Positions 16,982-26,089 of a stretch of DNA of 64,000 nucleotides are shown here, piece after piece. Under the pieces are notes generated by a model that made no database searches, was not told the origin of the DNA, and was given only the letters and a program-made list of their open reading frames with translations. The number at the start of each line of letters is the position of its first letter. Position 1 is the stretch's first letter. A program made the position numbers and the translations under genes. Source of the DNA: Lachnospiraceae bacterium (GTDB lineage Bacteria > Bacillota > Clostridia > Lachnospirales > Lachnospiraceae); the NCBI GenBank assembly GCA_900769115.1, contig CAAGFJ010000044.1, positions 14,794 to 78,793 on the forward strand, given 5' to 3'.

Positions 16982-17006
16982 ATTATACGGCAAAGGAATT
17001 CATACC

Positions 17007-18533
17007 ATGGCAGAGAAGTACATTATGATTCACGATATTCTAAGTGAACATAAGGATCGAATGTTGAACTTAAAAAAGTATTATCCATTTTTCGTGTTAT
17101 GCGATACGACATTTTCCCAGTATAAGGAAGGTAAGTATTCGAATCTGGACATGGGTTATATTACCATGGCAACTTTGCGTTTCCTGATCAATGAGAACAA
17201 TTTCCATGAAAGTGAAATTACATATGAGCAGTACGAGGCATTCTTATTAGAGATTCTGCACCGTGAGTTTGGATTGGCAGAACCGGAAGAGGAAGAACGG
17301 GAGCTTTGCGGCTATATTTTTGATAAGATCAAGAATGATGGTAAGGCGTTCACCTTTCCGTACTTCGATCCGGAAGAGAAGAAGAAAAAGACAAGCCGGG
17401 TGAAGCTCATCGACAGCCGGATCGTGGATGGTGTCGTATTATATCATGTGACAACGGATGGGATTGAATTCTATCTGGATACGAAGGAGATCAAGGAGGA
17501 GAGTAATATTTCCGTGCAACAGCTCCTGCTTGAGAAGATGATCCGGTCCGAGAACTTTGCAGGCGGTATTGAGGTTGTTAAGAGAATCAATAATGAAGTA
17601 GGGAAGCTTTCCTTAAAGAAGAAGGAAGTGTTAGACCTGTTAGGATATGATGTGTTTGCCGGAGCGAAAGCCAGTGAGGAATATATGGCAACGGTGGCAA
17701 AGTGGTTTGAAGAAGAATCGAAACTGTTTGAGAAGAACCGTGCATTGATCGATAAGGCATACAGTAAAGCGAACTCGGAATCCGGTTCCGTTGTGTTAAA
17801 AGAGATACATAAGTTAGATACGGAGCTTAAGAAGACGATCATCCGGCATGGAGAACTGATCCGGGAGACGATCGAACTGCAGAATATTGCGGATGAGATG
17901 ATCGGACGTGCGAAGCTTCGCAAACTTCGTCCGGTATTCCAGTTCCGGGATGCTTTACAGAAGGCAATGAAGCAGGATAGGGCAGACCGGCTGGGGATGT
18001 TGATGGCACCACTTTTCATGCCAAAGCTTACGAAGTCATTTGCTGTGGAATCGGTCGACCGCATGTTAGAGAGCAAAGCAGACAATTCTGATTATGGAGA
18101 GAAGATCGAGAAGAAACAGGTTGATGCAGATTATGTATATGAGGATGAGGTAGAGGAAGAACGAATTGGCGAGAACTTCGGACGACTGTTTGAAGAATTG
18201 TTAGAGCAGCTTTGGAAACATGGTAAGACGACGCTGCCGGAACTGATGGCAATTTATGAGATCAAGTTTGGAAAAGAGATCTATCGCAATGGAGATGTCT
18301 ATTCGTTTCTGGTGCATTTAGCCCAGAAGAACCGTTATGAGTTCAAGCATATGCAGGATAAGCAGGACACCTTCTTAGAGGGCATTGTGATGAACCGGCT
18401 GAGTGTGGAGAAGAAGGACAAGTATGGGAATATGGTATTTGAGATCTTCTTTGATGTTGGCAATATTCTGAACTTCGGCGACACGAAGGATGAGTCATTC
18501 AGTATTACGGACATGCGGTTCGAGACGGTGTAG
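17007..18533 (+). CDS. Wadjet/MksF-like subunit (JetA family)
   Basis: 508 residues, soluble, mainly helical. The N-terminal region (HDILSEHKDRMLNLKKYYPFF...) and the run of charged helices resemble JetA, the MukF/kleisin-like subunit of Wadjet and MksBEF condensins, with a winged-helix start and a kleisin-like end. In such complexes it bridges the SMC heads. It is the first gene of the set JetA-like, JetB-like, JetC-like, but 860 bases separate it from the JetB-like gene because a MNT-HEPN pair lies between. AAGGA precedes the ATG at 17007. Identification rests on gene order as well as on the sequence. Confidence 0.75.
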   Translation: MAEKYIMIHDILSEHKDRMLNLKKYYPFFVLCDTTFSQYKEGKYSNLDMGYITMATLRFLINENNFHESEITYEQYEAFLLEILHREFGLAEPEEEERELCGYIFDKIKNDGKAFTFPYFDPEEKKKKTSRVKLIDSRIVDGVVLYHVTTDGIEFYLDTKEIKEESNISVQQLLLEKMIRSENFAGGIEVVKRINNEVGKLSLKKKEVLDLLGYDVFAGAKASEEYMATVAKWFEEESKLFEKNRALIDKAYSKANSESGSVVLKEIHKLDTELKKTIIRHGELIRETIELQNIADEMIGRAKLRKLRPVFQFRDALQKAMKQDRADRLGMLMAPLFMPKLTKSFAVESVDRMLESKADNSDYGEKIEKKQVDADYVYEDEVEEERIGENFGRLFEELLEQLWKHGKTTLPELMAIYEIKFGKEIYRNGDVYSFLVHLAQKNRYEFKHMQDKQDTFLEGIVMNRLSVEKKDKYGNMVFEIFFDVGNILNFGDTKDESFSITDMRFETV

Positions 18534-18569
18534 GATCATTTGACTAGGGGATTGGTTATAATATAGTAG

Positions 18570-18599
18570 TTGCCTAATCAGCTGGTTCGGTCGTATAAT
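18570..18599 (+). promoter_or_regulatory. Promoter of the MNT-HEPN pair
   Basis: TTGCCT (18570-18575), 18-bp spacer, TATAAT (18594-18599). It lies between the JetA-like stop and the MNT start, so the toxin-antitoxin pair and probably the downstream Jet genes can be transcribed apart from jetA. Confidence 0.6.
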
Positions 18600-18646
18600 G
18601 AAAAGAAAAGATTGGCTATGTAATGAGTAAGATGGAGGTGATTGTT

Positions 18647-18988
18647 ATGTGTACACAAGCGCAGTTAAATGTTGTTTCTCAATTGATGGTTGCATGCTAT
18701 CGCAAAGTGTATGGCATAGATCGAATTAAATCCATTATTCTTTATGGATCCTATGCAAGAGGAGACTATGATTCAGAGTCGGATATCGATATTACAGCAG
18801 TAGTTTCGGGAAATAGAGAAGAATTGCAGGAGAAGCTGAAGTTAGTGTGGGATGAGTCAGCAGAGATTGGGTTAGAGAATGATGTAGTTGTTTCTCCGAC
18901 AGTAATTCCGGAAGACGAATACGAACAATATCGGAATGTATTACCATATTATAGAAATATCAGTATGGAGGGCAGAAAGATTGGATGA
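18647..18988 (+). CDS. MNT-type nucleotidyltransferase (antitoxin of HEPN/MNT pair)
   Basis: 113 residues from ATG 18647, chosen because GGAGGTG lies at 18634-18640 with six bases between; an ATG at 18623 has no site. It shows the complete minimal nucleotidyltransferase motif G-S-x10-D-x-D (residues 34-48, GSYARGD...DID). In known HEPN/MNT systems this enzyme modifies and neutralises the HEPN RNase by adding AMP to it. The next gene starts inside its last codons. The pair interrupts the JetA-JetB order. Confidence 0.9.
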   Translation: MCTQAQLNVVSQLMVACYRKVYGIDRIKSIILYGSYARGDYDSESDIDITAVVSGNREELQEKLKLVWDESAEIGLENDVVVSPTVIPEDEYEQYRNVLPYYRNISMEGRKIG

Positions 18989-19373
18989 TTTGATTCAATA
19001 CCGTTTAGCGATGGCGGAGGAGAAGTTAATATCGGCAAAGATACTTATGGACGCTGGACAGAATAAAGATTCTGTGGGGCGTTCTTATTATGCTATTTTT
19101 TCTGCCGTAAGAGCGGTATTAGCCCGTGATGAAGTGGATTTTTCGAAACACGCGGGAGTGATTGCATATTTTCAAAAGAATTACATCAAAACAGGAATTT
19201 TTGATAAAAAGTATTCGAAGTATTTACAAGGCGCATTTCAGATCCGTAACAACTGTGATTATAATGATTTCTATATTGTGTCTAAGAATGATACACAGGA
19301 ACAATATGATCATGCAGTAGAGATGTTAGAAGTGATTAAGAGGTATTTACAATCGGATACAGAAGAAAGATAA
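18981..19373 (+). CDS. HEPN domain protein (toxin of HEPN/MNT pair)
   Basis: 130 residues. The start is TTG 18981, because GGAGGG (18967-18972) lies eight bases upstream and inside the MNT gene; the two reading frames overlap by eight bases. The longer frame from 18936 has no such site. Features of PF05168-type HEPN proteins are visible: an N-terminal helix, SVGRSYYAIFSAVRAVL (about 31-47) and QIRNNCDYNDFY (about 87-98). The classical R-x4-6-H motif is replaced by R-x4-Y (R89...Y94), as in many of this subfamily, so RNase activity is likely but not certain. Confidence 0.85.
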   Translation: MDDLIQYRLAMAEEKLISAKILMDAGQNKDSVGRSYYAIFSAVRAVLARDEVDFSKHAGVIAYFQKNYIKTGIFDKKYSKYLQGAFQIRNNCDYNDFYIVSKNDTQEQYDHAVEMLEVIKRYLQSDTEER

Positions 19374-19393
19374 ATATAAGGATATAAGATACT

Positions 19394-20113
19394 ATGGAAA
19401 TGAAGAATTTAGAGAAAGCAACGGACATCTATGCGAAACTGATCACGGGAGAAGAGATCAAGCGTGGCGGAGTAAATGGCAGTCTGTATGACGATTATTA
19501 CGGCAATGCCGAGGTGTATGAGATTGTTGGTGTCTTGCTTAAGAAGTTGAATCTGAATATATATGAATACAAGGACAGTCTGTTCCTGTCAGCAGGAGAA
19601 GGGAACCGGATTTTCGGTTATACGAATGAAGAATTGAAGCGTGCGATGAATCTGCGGTATAATAAGGAATTGTATCTGTGTTATTTCATTATGTATGAGA
19701 TCCTGTTGTCGTTCTATTCTGATTCGGCATCGTATCAGTTCAAGGAATATGTCCGGTTAGAGGATGTTTGTGAGGATGTGACGAAGGCACTGGCAGTTTA
19801 CACGAAGGATATCGCCATATATGACACCGACAATGAGCAGGAAGAAAGCTTCCGCACAATCGCCCTGTTATGGGATGAGCTTCCGGCAAGCAGTAATGAG
19901 AACCAGGATGAGATTCGTGCATCAAGGGCATCGAAAGTAAGTTTCGTGAAGCTGACATTTAACTTTCTCGTTGGCGAGAAGTTGTTTGTAGAGGTCAATA
20001 AGCGTTATTATCCGACCGACCGATTCCAGGCAATCGTAGAACACTATTTTGAAGACTATCGTGGACAGATCTATGATGCGTTATCGTCAGAACCGGATGC
20101 ATCAGAGGAATAA
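19394..20113 (+). CDS. MukE/JetB-like subunit (DUF6063-like)
   Basis: 239 residues, helical and acidic. It matches in size and position the MukE/MksE/JetB subunits, which bind the kleisin and are made of winged-helix domains; KVSFVKLTFNFLVGEKLFVEV near the end is the best conserved-looking stretch. AAGGAT lies ten bases before the ATG. The gene ends 77 bases before the JetC-like gene. Assignment is by context and general similarity. Confidence 0.7.
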   Translation: MEMKNLEKATDIYAKLITGEEIKRGGVNGSLYDDYYGNAEVYEIVGVLLKKLNLNIYEYKDSLFLSAGEGNRIFGYTNEELKRAMNLRYNKELYLCYFIMYEILLSFYSDSASYQFKEYVRLEDVCEDVTKALAVYTKDIAIYDTDNEQEESFRTIALLWDELPASSNENQDEIRASRASKVSFVKLTFNFLVGEKLFVEVNKRYYPTDRFQAIVEHYFEDYRGQIYDALSSEPDASEE

Positions 20114-20190
20114 CAGATTGCAAGATTTCGTCCTGGCATATGCACATCATTGTGCAGGGAACGGACACTATATACAAGGAAAGGAAAACC

Positions 20191-23100
20191 ATGCCGAATA
20201 TTAATCGAATTCGAGTCAACAATGTAAAATATAACTTTGGAACGCAAGGGTATGATGATTTTTCCATGCGTATGTATGGAAAGAATACACTGTACGATCT
20301 TGCCAACGGTGGAGGTAAGAGTGTGCTCATGCTCTTATTGTTACAGAACCTGATCCCGAATTGTACCTTAGATGAGAAGCAGCCGATCGAGAAGCTGTTC
20401 CGTAACGGTGGAGGGAATACGACGATTCATTCTTTAGTAGAGTGGAAGTTGGATGATAAGGATATCAAAGAGGGATTTCGTTATATGACAACGGGTTTCT
20501 GTGCCAGAAAGGCGAAGGACAGCGATGCAGACCAGTTAGCAATACCCGGAGCAGAGCAGAGTACGTCGGAGCATACCGGGGCGAAGGACAGTGCATCGAT
20601 TGAATACTTCAATTACTGTATTTTCTACCGGGATTATAATGATAACGATATCGTGAATCTCCCGTTGCAAAACAGCAAGGAACGGATCACCTATAGTGGA
20701 CTTAAGAATTATCTGAAGGATCTGGCAAGACGGAACCTGAATCTTAAGGTGCATATTTTTGAACGCAAAGGGGAGTACCAGCGTTTTATCAGCCAGTATG
20801 GATTGTTTGAAAGCCAGTGGGAGATTATCCGGGGTATTAACAAGACAGAGGGACATGTGCGTACTTATTTTGAGACGCATTATAAGACGACCCGTAAAGT
20901 AGTGGAAGATCTGCTGATCGAGGAGATCATTGAGAAGGCTTTTTTGGTTAAGACTGAACAAAATGATGTCAATGAGGATATGGCAAAGACACTGCTTGAC
21001 ATTAAGGACAAGTTAGTAGAACTTTCCCGTAAGAAGAGTGAGATCGCCAATTATGACAAAGAGACAGAGTTGATGCATCTGTTAGAAGGCCGTGTATCAT
21101 CTTTTCTTTCTTTATATGAAGCGAAAGATAAAGTGGCAGGAACGCTTGCGGATATCTATGTGACAGGGGAACATTTATTAGAGCAGGGCGAGTCGGAGAT
21201 TGCTGCAAGAGAAGAAAAGAAAGCGGCATATGATAAGCGGCAGCTATTTGAGAGAAAACGGATTGAAGGATTGAAGATCATCCGGGATCAGTATGACCTG
21301 ATGAAGGTGCAGGAGAATGGAGAGACTCTTTTGCGTTATGTGGAGCAGGCAGAGCAGGAGTTGTCGGCAGCCAAGCAGGAGTTAGATCTCAAAGAAAGTA
21401 TGAATGACTATCTGCGGTATCTGCAGGATAAGGCACAGATGGATGAAAACCAGGCGATGATTGATGCCTCGATGGATTCGAATACGGATCAGCTTGCCCG
21501 GCTTCATCAGTATGCTTATACAAAGAAGCAGTTAGATGACCGGAAACTTGCCGATATCCGGAAACAGTTAGAACAGCGTAAGAAGGAGTTTGTAGCATTG
21601 CAGGAGGAGGTAACCCGCCTTACGCATGTAGCAGAGGAAGGAAATGTTGCCTTGGCGGTTGCAAGAAGTCACAAGGAGCATTTTGAACAGGAATATCACA
21701 AGTATATGGAAGAGATTGCAGTGGTGCGAAAAGATATCTCAATCTTAGTGTTGAGCGATCTCGCAGATCTGGAACGTACCCTGCAGGAAGAGGAGCAGGA
21801 GCTTGTTGAGAAGAAGGCGGCATTGGATGCCGGTTATATGGAAGATCTTGCAGAAGTCAGTGCGTTAGAAAAGCAACAATATATGGAACAGGAAACGCTA
21901 GAGCATGCGCGGGTACAGTTGACGACAGCAGAAGAGAACCACAAAGAATATGTAGAGAATCAGGAACGCCTTAAGAAGATGACGCAGATATATGGGGTCA
22001 GAGACATGGGTGATCTGTATGAGACGATCAAGGAACGCGCATTTCAGCAGAAGGTGGCGGTGGCCGAGCTTGGAAAGAAGATTGCAGCCGGTAACCGGCA
22101 TTTAGAGCAGGTGCAGGAAGGACGTATTCTGGAAGAGTCAGAGGCAGTTACCAGGGTAAAGGATTATCTTGAAAGCCGTCATGGGGACTTTGCACTTTCT
22201 GGTGTGGACTATCTGTCTGCATTGCCGAAGGCGAACCGGGAGGAATTATTACAATGCTTCCCGATGCTTCCGTATGGCGTTGTGACTAATCGGTTCAAAG
22301 AAGTGGAAGAGGATGAACGGATTGATACGTTAGAGCTTGGCAATCAGGCAGTTATGATCTACGACCAGAAAGTATTAGAGACACCGCATCTGCCGGAAAA
22401 GATGGATGGCGTGAAATTACTTGCCAAGAATCCGCAGACCTTTGTGGAAGAAGATGCACTCGCAATGGAAGCAAACCGACTTCAGAAGCAGCTGGCGGAG
22501 CTTAAAGAAGAGATGGAACGTGCCAGAGAATTAGATGCGACTTATGAGGAAGATCTGGATTACACGGCAAAGCTTACCGATGCCGTATTCTTAAATGCTG
22601 AGCGGGATGTACAGGAACTCCGGGAACAGATATTAGAGCATGAGCGCACTTTAGAGACACTTAAAAAGAATAAAGAACAGGTTCAGACGCATTGTGAACA
22701 GCAAAAAGCAGAGGTTGCAGCATGTGAGGAGACGCTTCATTCCAATCAGAAAGAACAACTGAAGCTCGCAGGAATCCGCGCGAAGAGTGATCTGGCGGAA
22801 GAGACGAAGACGCAGTTGGACTTCTATGAGGCGGAGGTGAAGCGTTTATCGAATGACACTACGAATGCAGACAGCAGGCTGGAGAATGCCAAACTCAAAG
22901 TATCAGAGTTAGAGGGACAGATCCATCACATGGAGTCGCAGATTGCAGAGGTGACAAGTGATTGGGAGACGCTCTATAAGGATTATTATGTAGAAGACAA
23001 TTTAACTGTGGTTAATATTCCGGAGGAACAGTTAAAGGCAGAGTTTCTGGCTGCAAAGGCGGTAGTAGAACAGGCAACGATCGTATTAGAGGATAAGAAG

Positions 23101-24666
23101 AAGCTGATTGCAGCACTTCGCGAGAGCATGGAACGGGGACTGAAGCTGATACGTCGGCGTGGTATATCGGTGGAACAGATTGCAGCACTACAGCAGACGG
23201 AAGGCTTACATCCGGTGGAGGAAGAACTGCTTAACCGGATGAGTGCACAGTTATCACAGATCTCGGTGCGTTGTGATCAGCTGCGTGCAGATTATAAGAA
23301 GAAAGAACAGGAAAGCTCCCGTTTGGAAGGACGAATCGAGCAGGCGACACAGGCATTGAAGGATCGTTTTGGACAGGATGCCTTTGCAGAACTGAATCTG
23401 ATGTCTGCCGAAGGAGTGCCTTCTGTTACAAGAGAGGATGCCGTGCAGGCAATTGCCGAAGGAGACCGGCTGCTTGCCTCATTACAGGAAGAGATCCGTG
23501 CATTTGATAAGGAATATAAGCAGTACGTGAAGAATCACAGTGTGATTATTGACCTTTACAAAGATGTGAAGCGTATTGTGGAAAGCGAAGAGTTAGAAGT
23601 GACAGGAGCGAGCCTTTTGTCAGAGAATCAGAACCGGATCCGTGAGATCTTTGAGGAGAGTCTGCTTTCCTACGATAAGAGTAACAAAGCGCTTGCCCGT
23701 GCCAGACAGGAATTGCTTAACTATAAGACACAGACAGCGAATACGTTCTACACAATGGGCGCTTATGAGCTGTCGGATTCCGTGAAGGAAGATATTGCGA
23801 TACCGGAGACTTATGAGGATGCAAAGACACTGCTTGCCAATATCCGGGAGATGATCTCGTATATTGCCTTAGAGAAAGAACGGGTTGAGCAGGGAATCGA
23901 GGACATGGAGGCGATCAAGAATAACTTTGAGAATCAGTGTATTGAACGCTGTAAGGATGTCCGGACAGAGCTTGACAAGCTGCCAAAGCTGTCCCGTATC
24001 CAGTTGGATGGGGAGATGATCCAGATGGTGAACCTGACTATTCCGTACGTGAAGGATGAATTTATCAAACAGCGTATGTCTGATTACATTGATGAGGTAG
24101 TAAATGGTGCCGATCAGTTCCAGGATAACAATGACCGGATCAAATATATGAAGAACCGGCTATTGTTAAAGAAGCTGTTTAGTGTTATGGTAACAGATAT
24201 GAATGCAATCCGGCTGAAGCTTTATAAGAGGGAGCGTATGAAAGAACAGAGCCGTTATCTGCGGTATGAGGAAGCGGTTGGAAGTACCGGGCAATCACAG
24301 GGTATCTATATTCAGTTCCTGGTATCGATCATCAATTATATCTCGGGCATGTATGCACCGGAAGTGGAAGCGAATGAACTGAAGAAGGTCATCTTTATTG
24401 ATAATCCGTTTGGTGCGGCGAAGGATATCTATATCTGGGAGCCGATCTTTGCCCTGCTTAAGACCAATAATGTACAGCTGATCGTTCCGGCACGTGGAGC
24501 GACACCAGCGATCACGAACCGGTTTGATGTCAATTACATCTTAGGGCAGCAGCTTGTGAATGGCAGACAGCAGACGGTTGTGGTAGATTACCGCAGTCAG
24601 GTAGCGCAGGATGAGGTAGAGTACCAGAACTTAGAGTATAGTCAGGGAACATTTGACTTCATATAA
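20191..24666 (+). CDS. SMC-like ATPase (JetC/MksB/MukB-like)
   Basis: 1491 residues from ATG 20191 (AAGGAAAGGA just upstream; an in-frame ATG at 20140 is less supported). The N-terminal head has LANGGGKSVLML (Walker A, residues 39-44). Long coiled-coil arms follow (about 280-660 and 780-1290), with a hinge-like globular part near 680-780. The C-terminal head has GSTGQSQGIYIQFL (signature, about 1364) and VIFIDNPFG (Walker B, about 1399-1407). The usual catalytic Glu after the Walker B Asp is Asn here. It would be the DNA-loop-extruding motor with the two preceding subunits. No JetD-type nuclease follows; the next gene is a sugar epimerase. Confidence 0.88.
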   Translation: MPNINRIRVNNVKYNFGTQGYDDFSMRMYGKNTLYDLANGGGKSVLMLLLLQNLIPNCTLDEKQPIEKLFRNGGGNTTIHSLVEWKLDDKDIKEGFRYMTTGFCARKAKDSDADQLAIPGAEQSTSEHTGAKDSASIEYFNYCIFYRDYNDNDIVNLPLQNSKERITYSGLKNYLKDLARRNLNLKVHIFERKGEYQRFISQYGLFESQWEIIRGINKTEGHVRTYFETHYKTTRKVVEDLLIEEIIEKAFLVKTEQNDVNEDMAKTLLDIKDKLVELSRKKSEIANYDKETELMHLLEGRVSSFLSLYEAKDKVAGTLADIYVTGEHLLEQGESEIAAREEKKAAYDKRQLFERKRIEGLKIIRDQYDLMKVQENGETLLRYVEQAEQELSAAKQELDLKESMNDYLRYLQDKAQMDENQAMIDASMDSNTDQLARLHQYAYTKKQLDDRKLADIRKQLEQRKKEFVALQEEVTRLTHVAEEGNVALAVARSHKEHFEQEYHKYMEEIAVVRKDISILVLSDLADLERTLQEEEQELVEKKAALDAGYMEDLAEVSALEKQQYMEQETLEHARVQLTTAEENHKEYVENQERLKKMTQIYGVRDMGDLYETIKERAFQQKVAVAELGKKIAAGNRHLEQVQEGRILEESEAVTRVKDYLESRHGDFALSGVDYLSALPKANREELLQCFPMLPYGVVTNRFKEVEEDERIDTLELGNQAVMIYDQKVLETPHLPEKMDGVKLLAKNPQTFVEEDALAMEANRLQKQLAELKEEMERARELDATYEEDLDYTAKLTDAVFLNAERDVQELREQILEHERTLETLKKNKEQVQTHCEQQKAEVAACEETLHSNQKEQLKLAGIRAKSDLAEETKTQLDFYEAEVKRLSNDTTNADSRLENAKLKVSELEGQIHHMESQIAEVTSDWETLYKDYYVEDNLTVVNIPEEQLKAEFLAAKAVVEQATIVLEDKKKLIAALRESMERGLKLIRRRGISVEQIAALQQTEGLHPVEEELLNRMSAQLSQISVRCDQLRADYKKKEQESSRLEGRIEQATQALKDRFGQDAFAELNLMSAEGVPSVTREDAVQAIAEGDRLLASLQEEIRAFDKEYKQYVKNHSVIIDLYKDVKRIVESEELEVTGASLLSENQNRIREIFEESLLSYDKSNKALARARQELLNYKTQTANTFYTMGAYELSDSVKEDIAIPETYEDAKTLLANIREMISYIALEKERVEQGIEDMEAIKNNFENQCIERCKDVRTELDKLPKLSRIQLDGEMIQMVNLTIPYVKDEFIKQRMSDYIDEVVNGADQFQDNNDRIKYMKNRLLLKKLFSVMVTDMNAIRLKLYKRERMKEQSRYLRYEEAVGSTGQSQGIYIQFLVSIINYISGMYAPEVEANELKKVIFIDNPFGAAKDIYIWEPIFALLKTNNVQLIVPARGATPAITNRFDVNYILGQQLVNGRQQTVVVDYRSQVAQDEVEYQNLEYSQGTFDFI

Positions 24667-24788
24667 GCGGATGGGCTATCGGATCTTGTGTGTAATGCGT
24701 TATTAAAAATAGTGAGCAAGATGTGAAGCGTTTTGCGAGCTTTAACAGGATGAGTTTCATCCATATACAAGGTAGGAGGAATGTGTGT

Positions 24789-25664
24789 ATGCAGGTAGTA
24801 TTGGAAAATGATCAATTGAGGGTAGCAATCAACTATTTTGGCGCAGAGCTTGCCAGTATGGTGAAGAAGGAAACGGGGGAAGAATATATCTGGAATGCGG
24901 ATGAGAAGTTCTGGAAACGCAGTGCTCCGGTATTGTTTCCTTTTGTCGGAAGCCTGAAGAATAAGGAATATAAGTACGATGGAAAGGTATATCCGATGGG
25001 GCAACACGGATTTGCCAGAGATATGGAATTTGCGCTTGTGTTCCAGACAGAGGATGAGGTATGGTTTTCGCTGACAGCAGATGAACAGACCTATGAGAAG
25101 TATCCGTTTACCTTTACCTTAGAGATCGGTTACAAGTTAGTAGGCAATGAGCTGCAGGTTATCTGGAATGTGAGCAATGAAGACGATAAGAAGATGTATT
25201 TTTCAATCGGCGGGCATCCGGCATTTATGTGTCCACTCGGTGGCAGGGGCAAACAGACCGATTACTATATTGCTTTTGACAGTGACAAAGATCTGACATA
25301 TTCGAAAATAAACGGGAATGGACTTGTCTATAAGAAGGATAATGTGCTGGCAACCAATGGTGGTATGATGAAGATCGATGCACATTTATTTGATGAGGAT
25401 GCATTAGTGATCGAGGGAGATCAGGTGCATGAAATCAGTCTGTGTGATCCGGAACAGAAACCGTATGTGACCGTGATATGTGATCAGCCATTATTCGGAT
25501 TATGGTCCCCGGCAAAGAAGAATGCACCATTTGTGTGTATTGAGCCATGGTCCGGAAGATGTGATGCAGAGGAATTCGAGGGTACGCTTGAAGAAAGAGA
25601 ATACGGACATGAATTGGATGTAAATGAGAGCTTTGTGATGGCGTATACGATTGTTGTGGCATAA
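24789..25664 (+). CDS. Aldose 1-epimerase family protein (LacX-like)
   Basis: 291 residues from ATG 24789 (AGGAGG at 24774-24779; longer in-frame starts lack a site). It interconverts the alpha and beta forms of an aldose or a hexose phosphate. Family features: LRVAINYFGAELASM at the start, the catalytic-type His in MGQHGFARD and in GGHPAFMCP, and a Glu near the end in CIEPWSGR. It is LacX-like rather than a classical GalM. It stands alone between the SMC genes and hicAB. Confidence 0.9.
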   Translation: MQVVLENDQLRVAINYFGAELASMVKKETGEEYIWNADEKFWKRSAPVLFPFVGSLKNKEYKYDGKVYPMGQHGFARDMEFALVFQTEDEVWFSLTADEQTYEKYPFTFTLEIGYKLVGNELQVIWNVSNEDDKKMYFSIGGHPAFMCPLGGRGKQTDYYIAFDSDKDLTYSKINGNGLVYKKDNVLATNGGMMKIDAHLFDEDALVIEGDQVHEISLCDPEQKPYVTVICDQPLFGLWSPAKKNAPFVCIEPWSGRCDAEEFEGTLEEREYGHELDVNESFVMAYTIVVA

Positions 25665-25735
25665 TATACAGAAGATGGCGGGTGGTAATATACTGCGTGC
25701 CATTTTTGCTTTATAGGAAAGTTCTTTGATTCATA

Positions 25736-25788
25736 TTGAAAGAAAAAGCAGAGTATGATATACTTGATGCAACTAGAAAACAGTTGCA
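25736..25788 (+). promoter_or_regulatory. hicAB promoter and palindromic operator
   Basis: TTGAAA (25736-25741), 17-bp spacer, TATACT (25759-25764), then TGCAACT-agaaaac-AGTTGCA (25768-25788), a perfect inverted repeat with 7-base arms directly over the predicted transcription start. This is the expected place for HicB autorepression. Confidence 0.8.
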
Positions 25789-25812
25789 ATATGGAAGAGG
25801 TGATGTATATAG

Positions 25813-26073
25813 ATGCCAAAGAAAAAGGAACTGCTTGAGAAACTATGCAGGAAACCAAGTCCTAAGAATTTTACAGTGCGGGATTTGGATTTACTGATGA
25901 GTAAATGTGGTTGTGAGAAGTTTTCAGGAGGAAGGGGATCTGGTATTGGTTACGTTCATGAGGAATCAAAGAGGATCTTGCAATTTGATCAACCTCATCC
26001 AGGAAAAGAATTATATAGATATCAGATCAGTAAGACAATAGATTATTTAAAGGATATAGGCGAATTGGATTGA
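25813..26073 (+). CDS. hicA: HicA-family toxin
   Basis: 86 residues, a double-stranded-RNA-binding-like fold predicted to act as an mRNA interferase. The order fits HicA: an N-terminal helix KKKELLEKL, a strand NFTVRDLDLLMSKCGCEKF, the Gly-rich turn GGRGSGIGYVHE (residues 39-50) and YQISKTIDYLKDIGEL at the end. Most HicA toxins have Gly-Ser-His in the turn; here it is Gly-Ser-Gly, with other His residues at VHEE and QPHPG. GAGGTGAT precedes the ATG. The antitoxin follows after 16 bases. Confidence 0.85.
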   Translation: MPKKKELLEKLCRKPSPKNFTVRDLDLLMSKCGCEKFSGGRGSGIGYVHEESKRILQFDQPHPGKELYRYQISKTIDYLKDIGELD

Positions 26074-26089
26074 AAAGGAGGGATGATGT

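Noticed and set aside
17471..18085. Long minus-strand frame opposite the JetA-like gene
   Set aside because: Serine-rich shadow of the coding strand with no ribosome site or recognisable motif; similar antisense frames elsewhere were dropped for the same reason.
24667..24788. Hidden JetD gene after the SMC-like ATPase
   Set aside because: Only 122 bases remain before the epimerase gene, and that gene is clearly an aldose epimerase.
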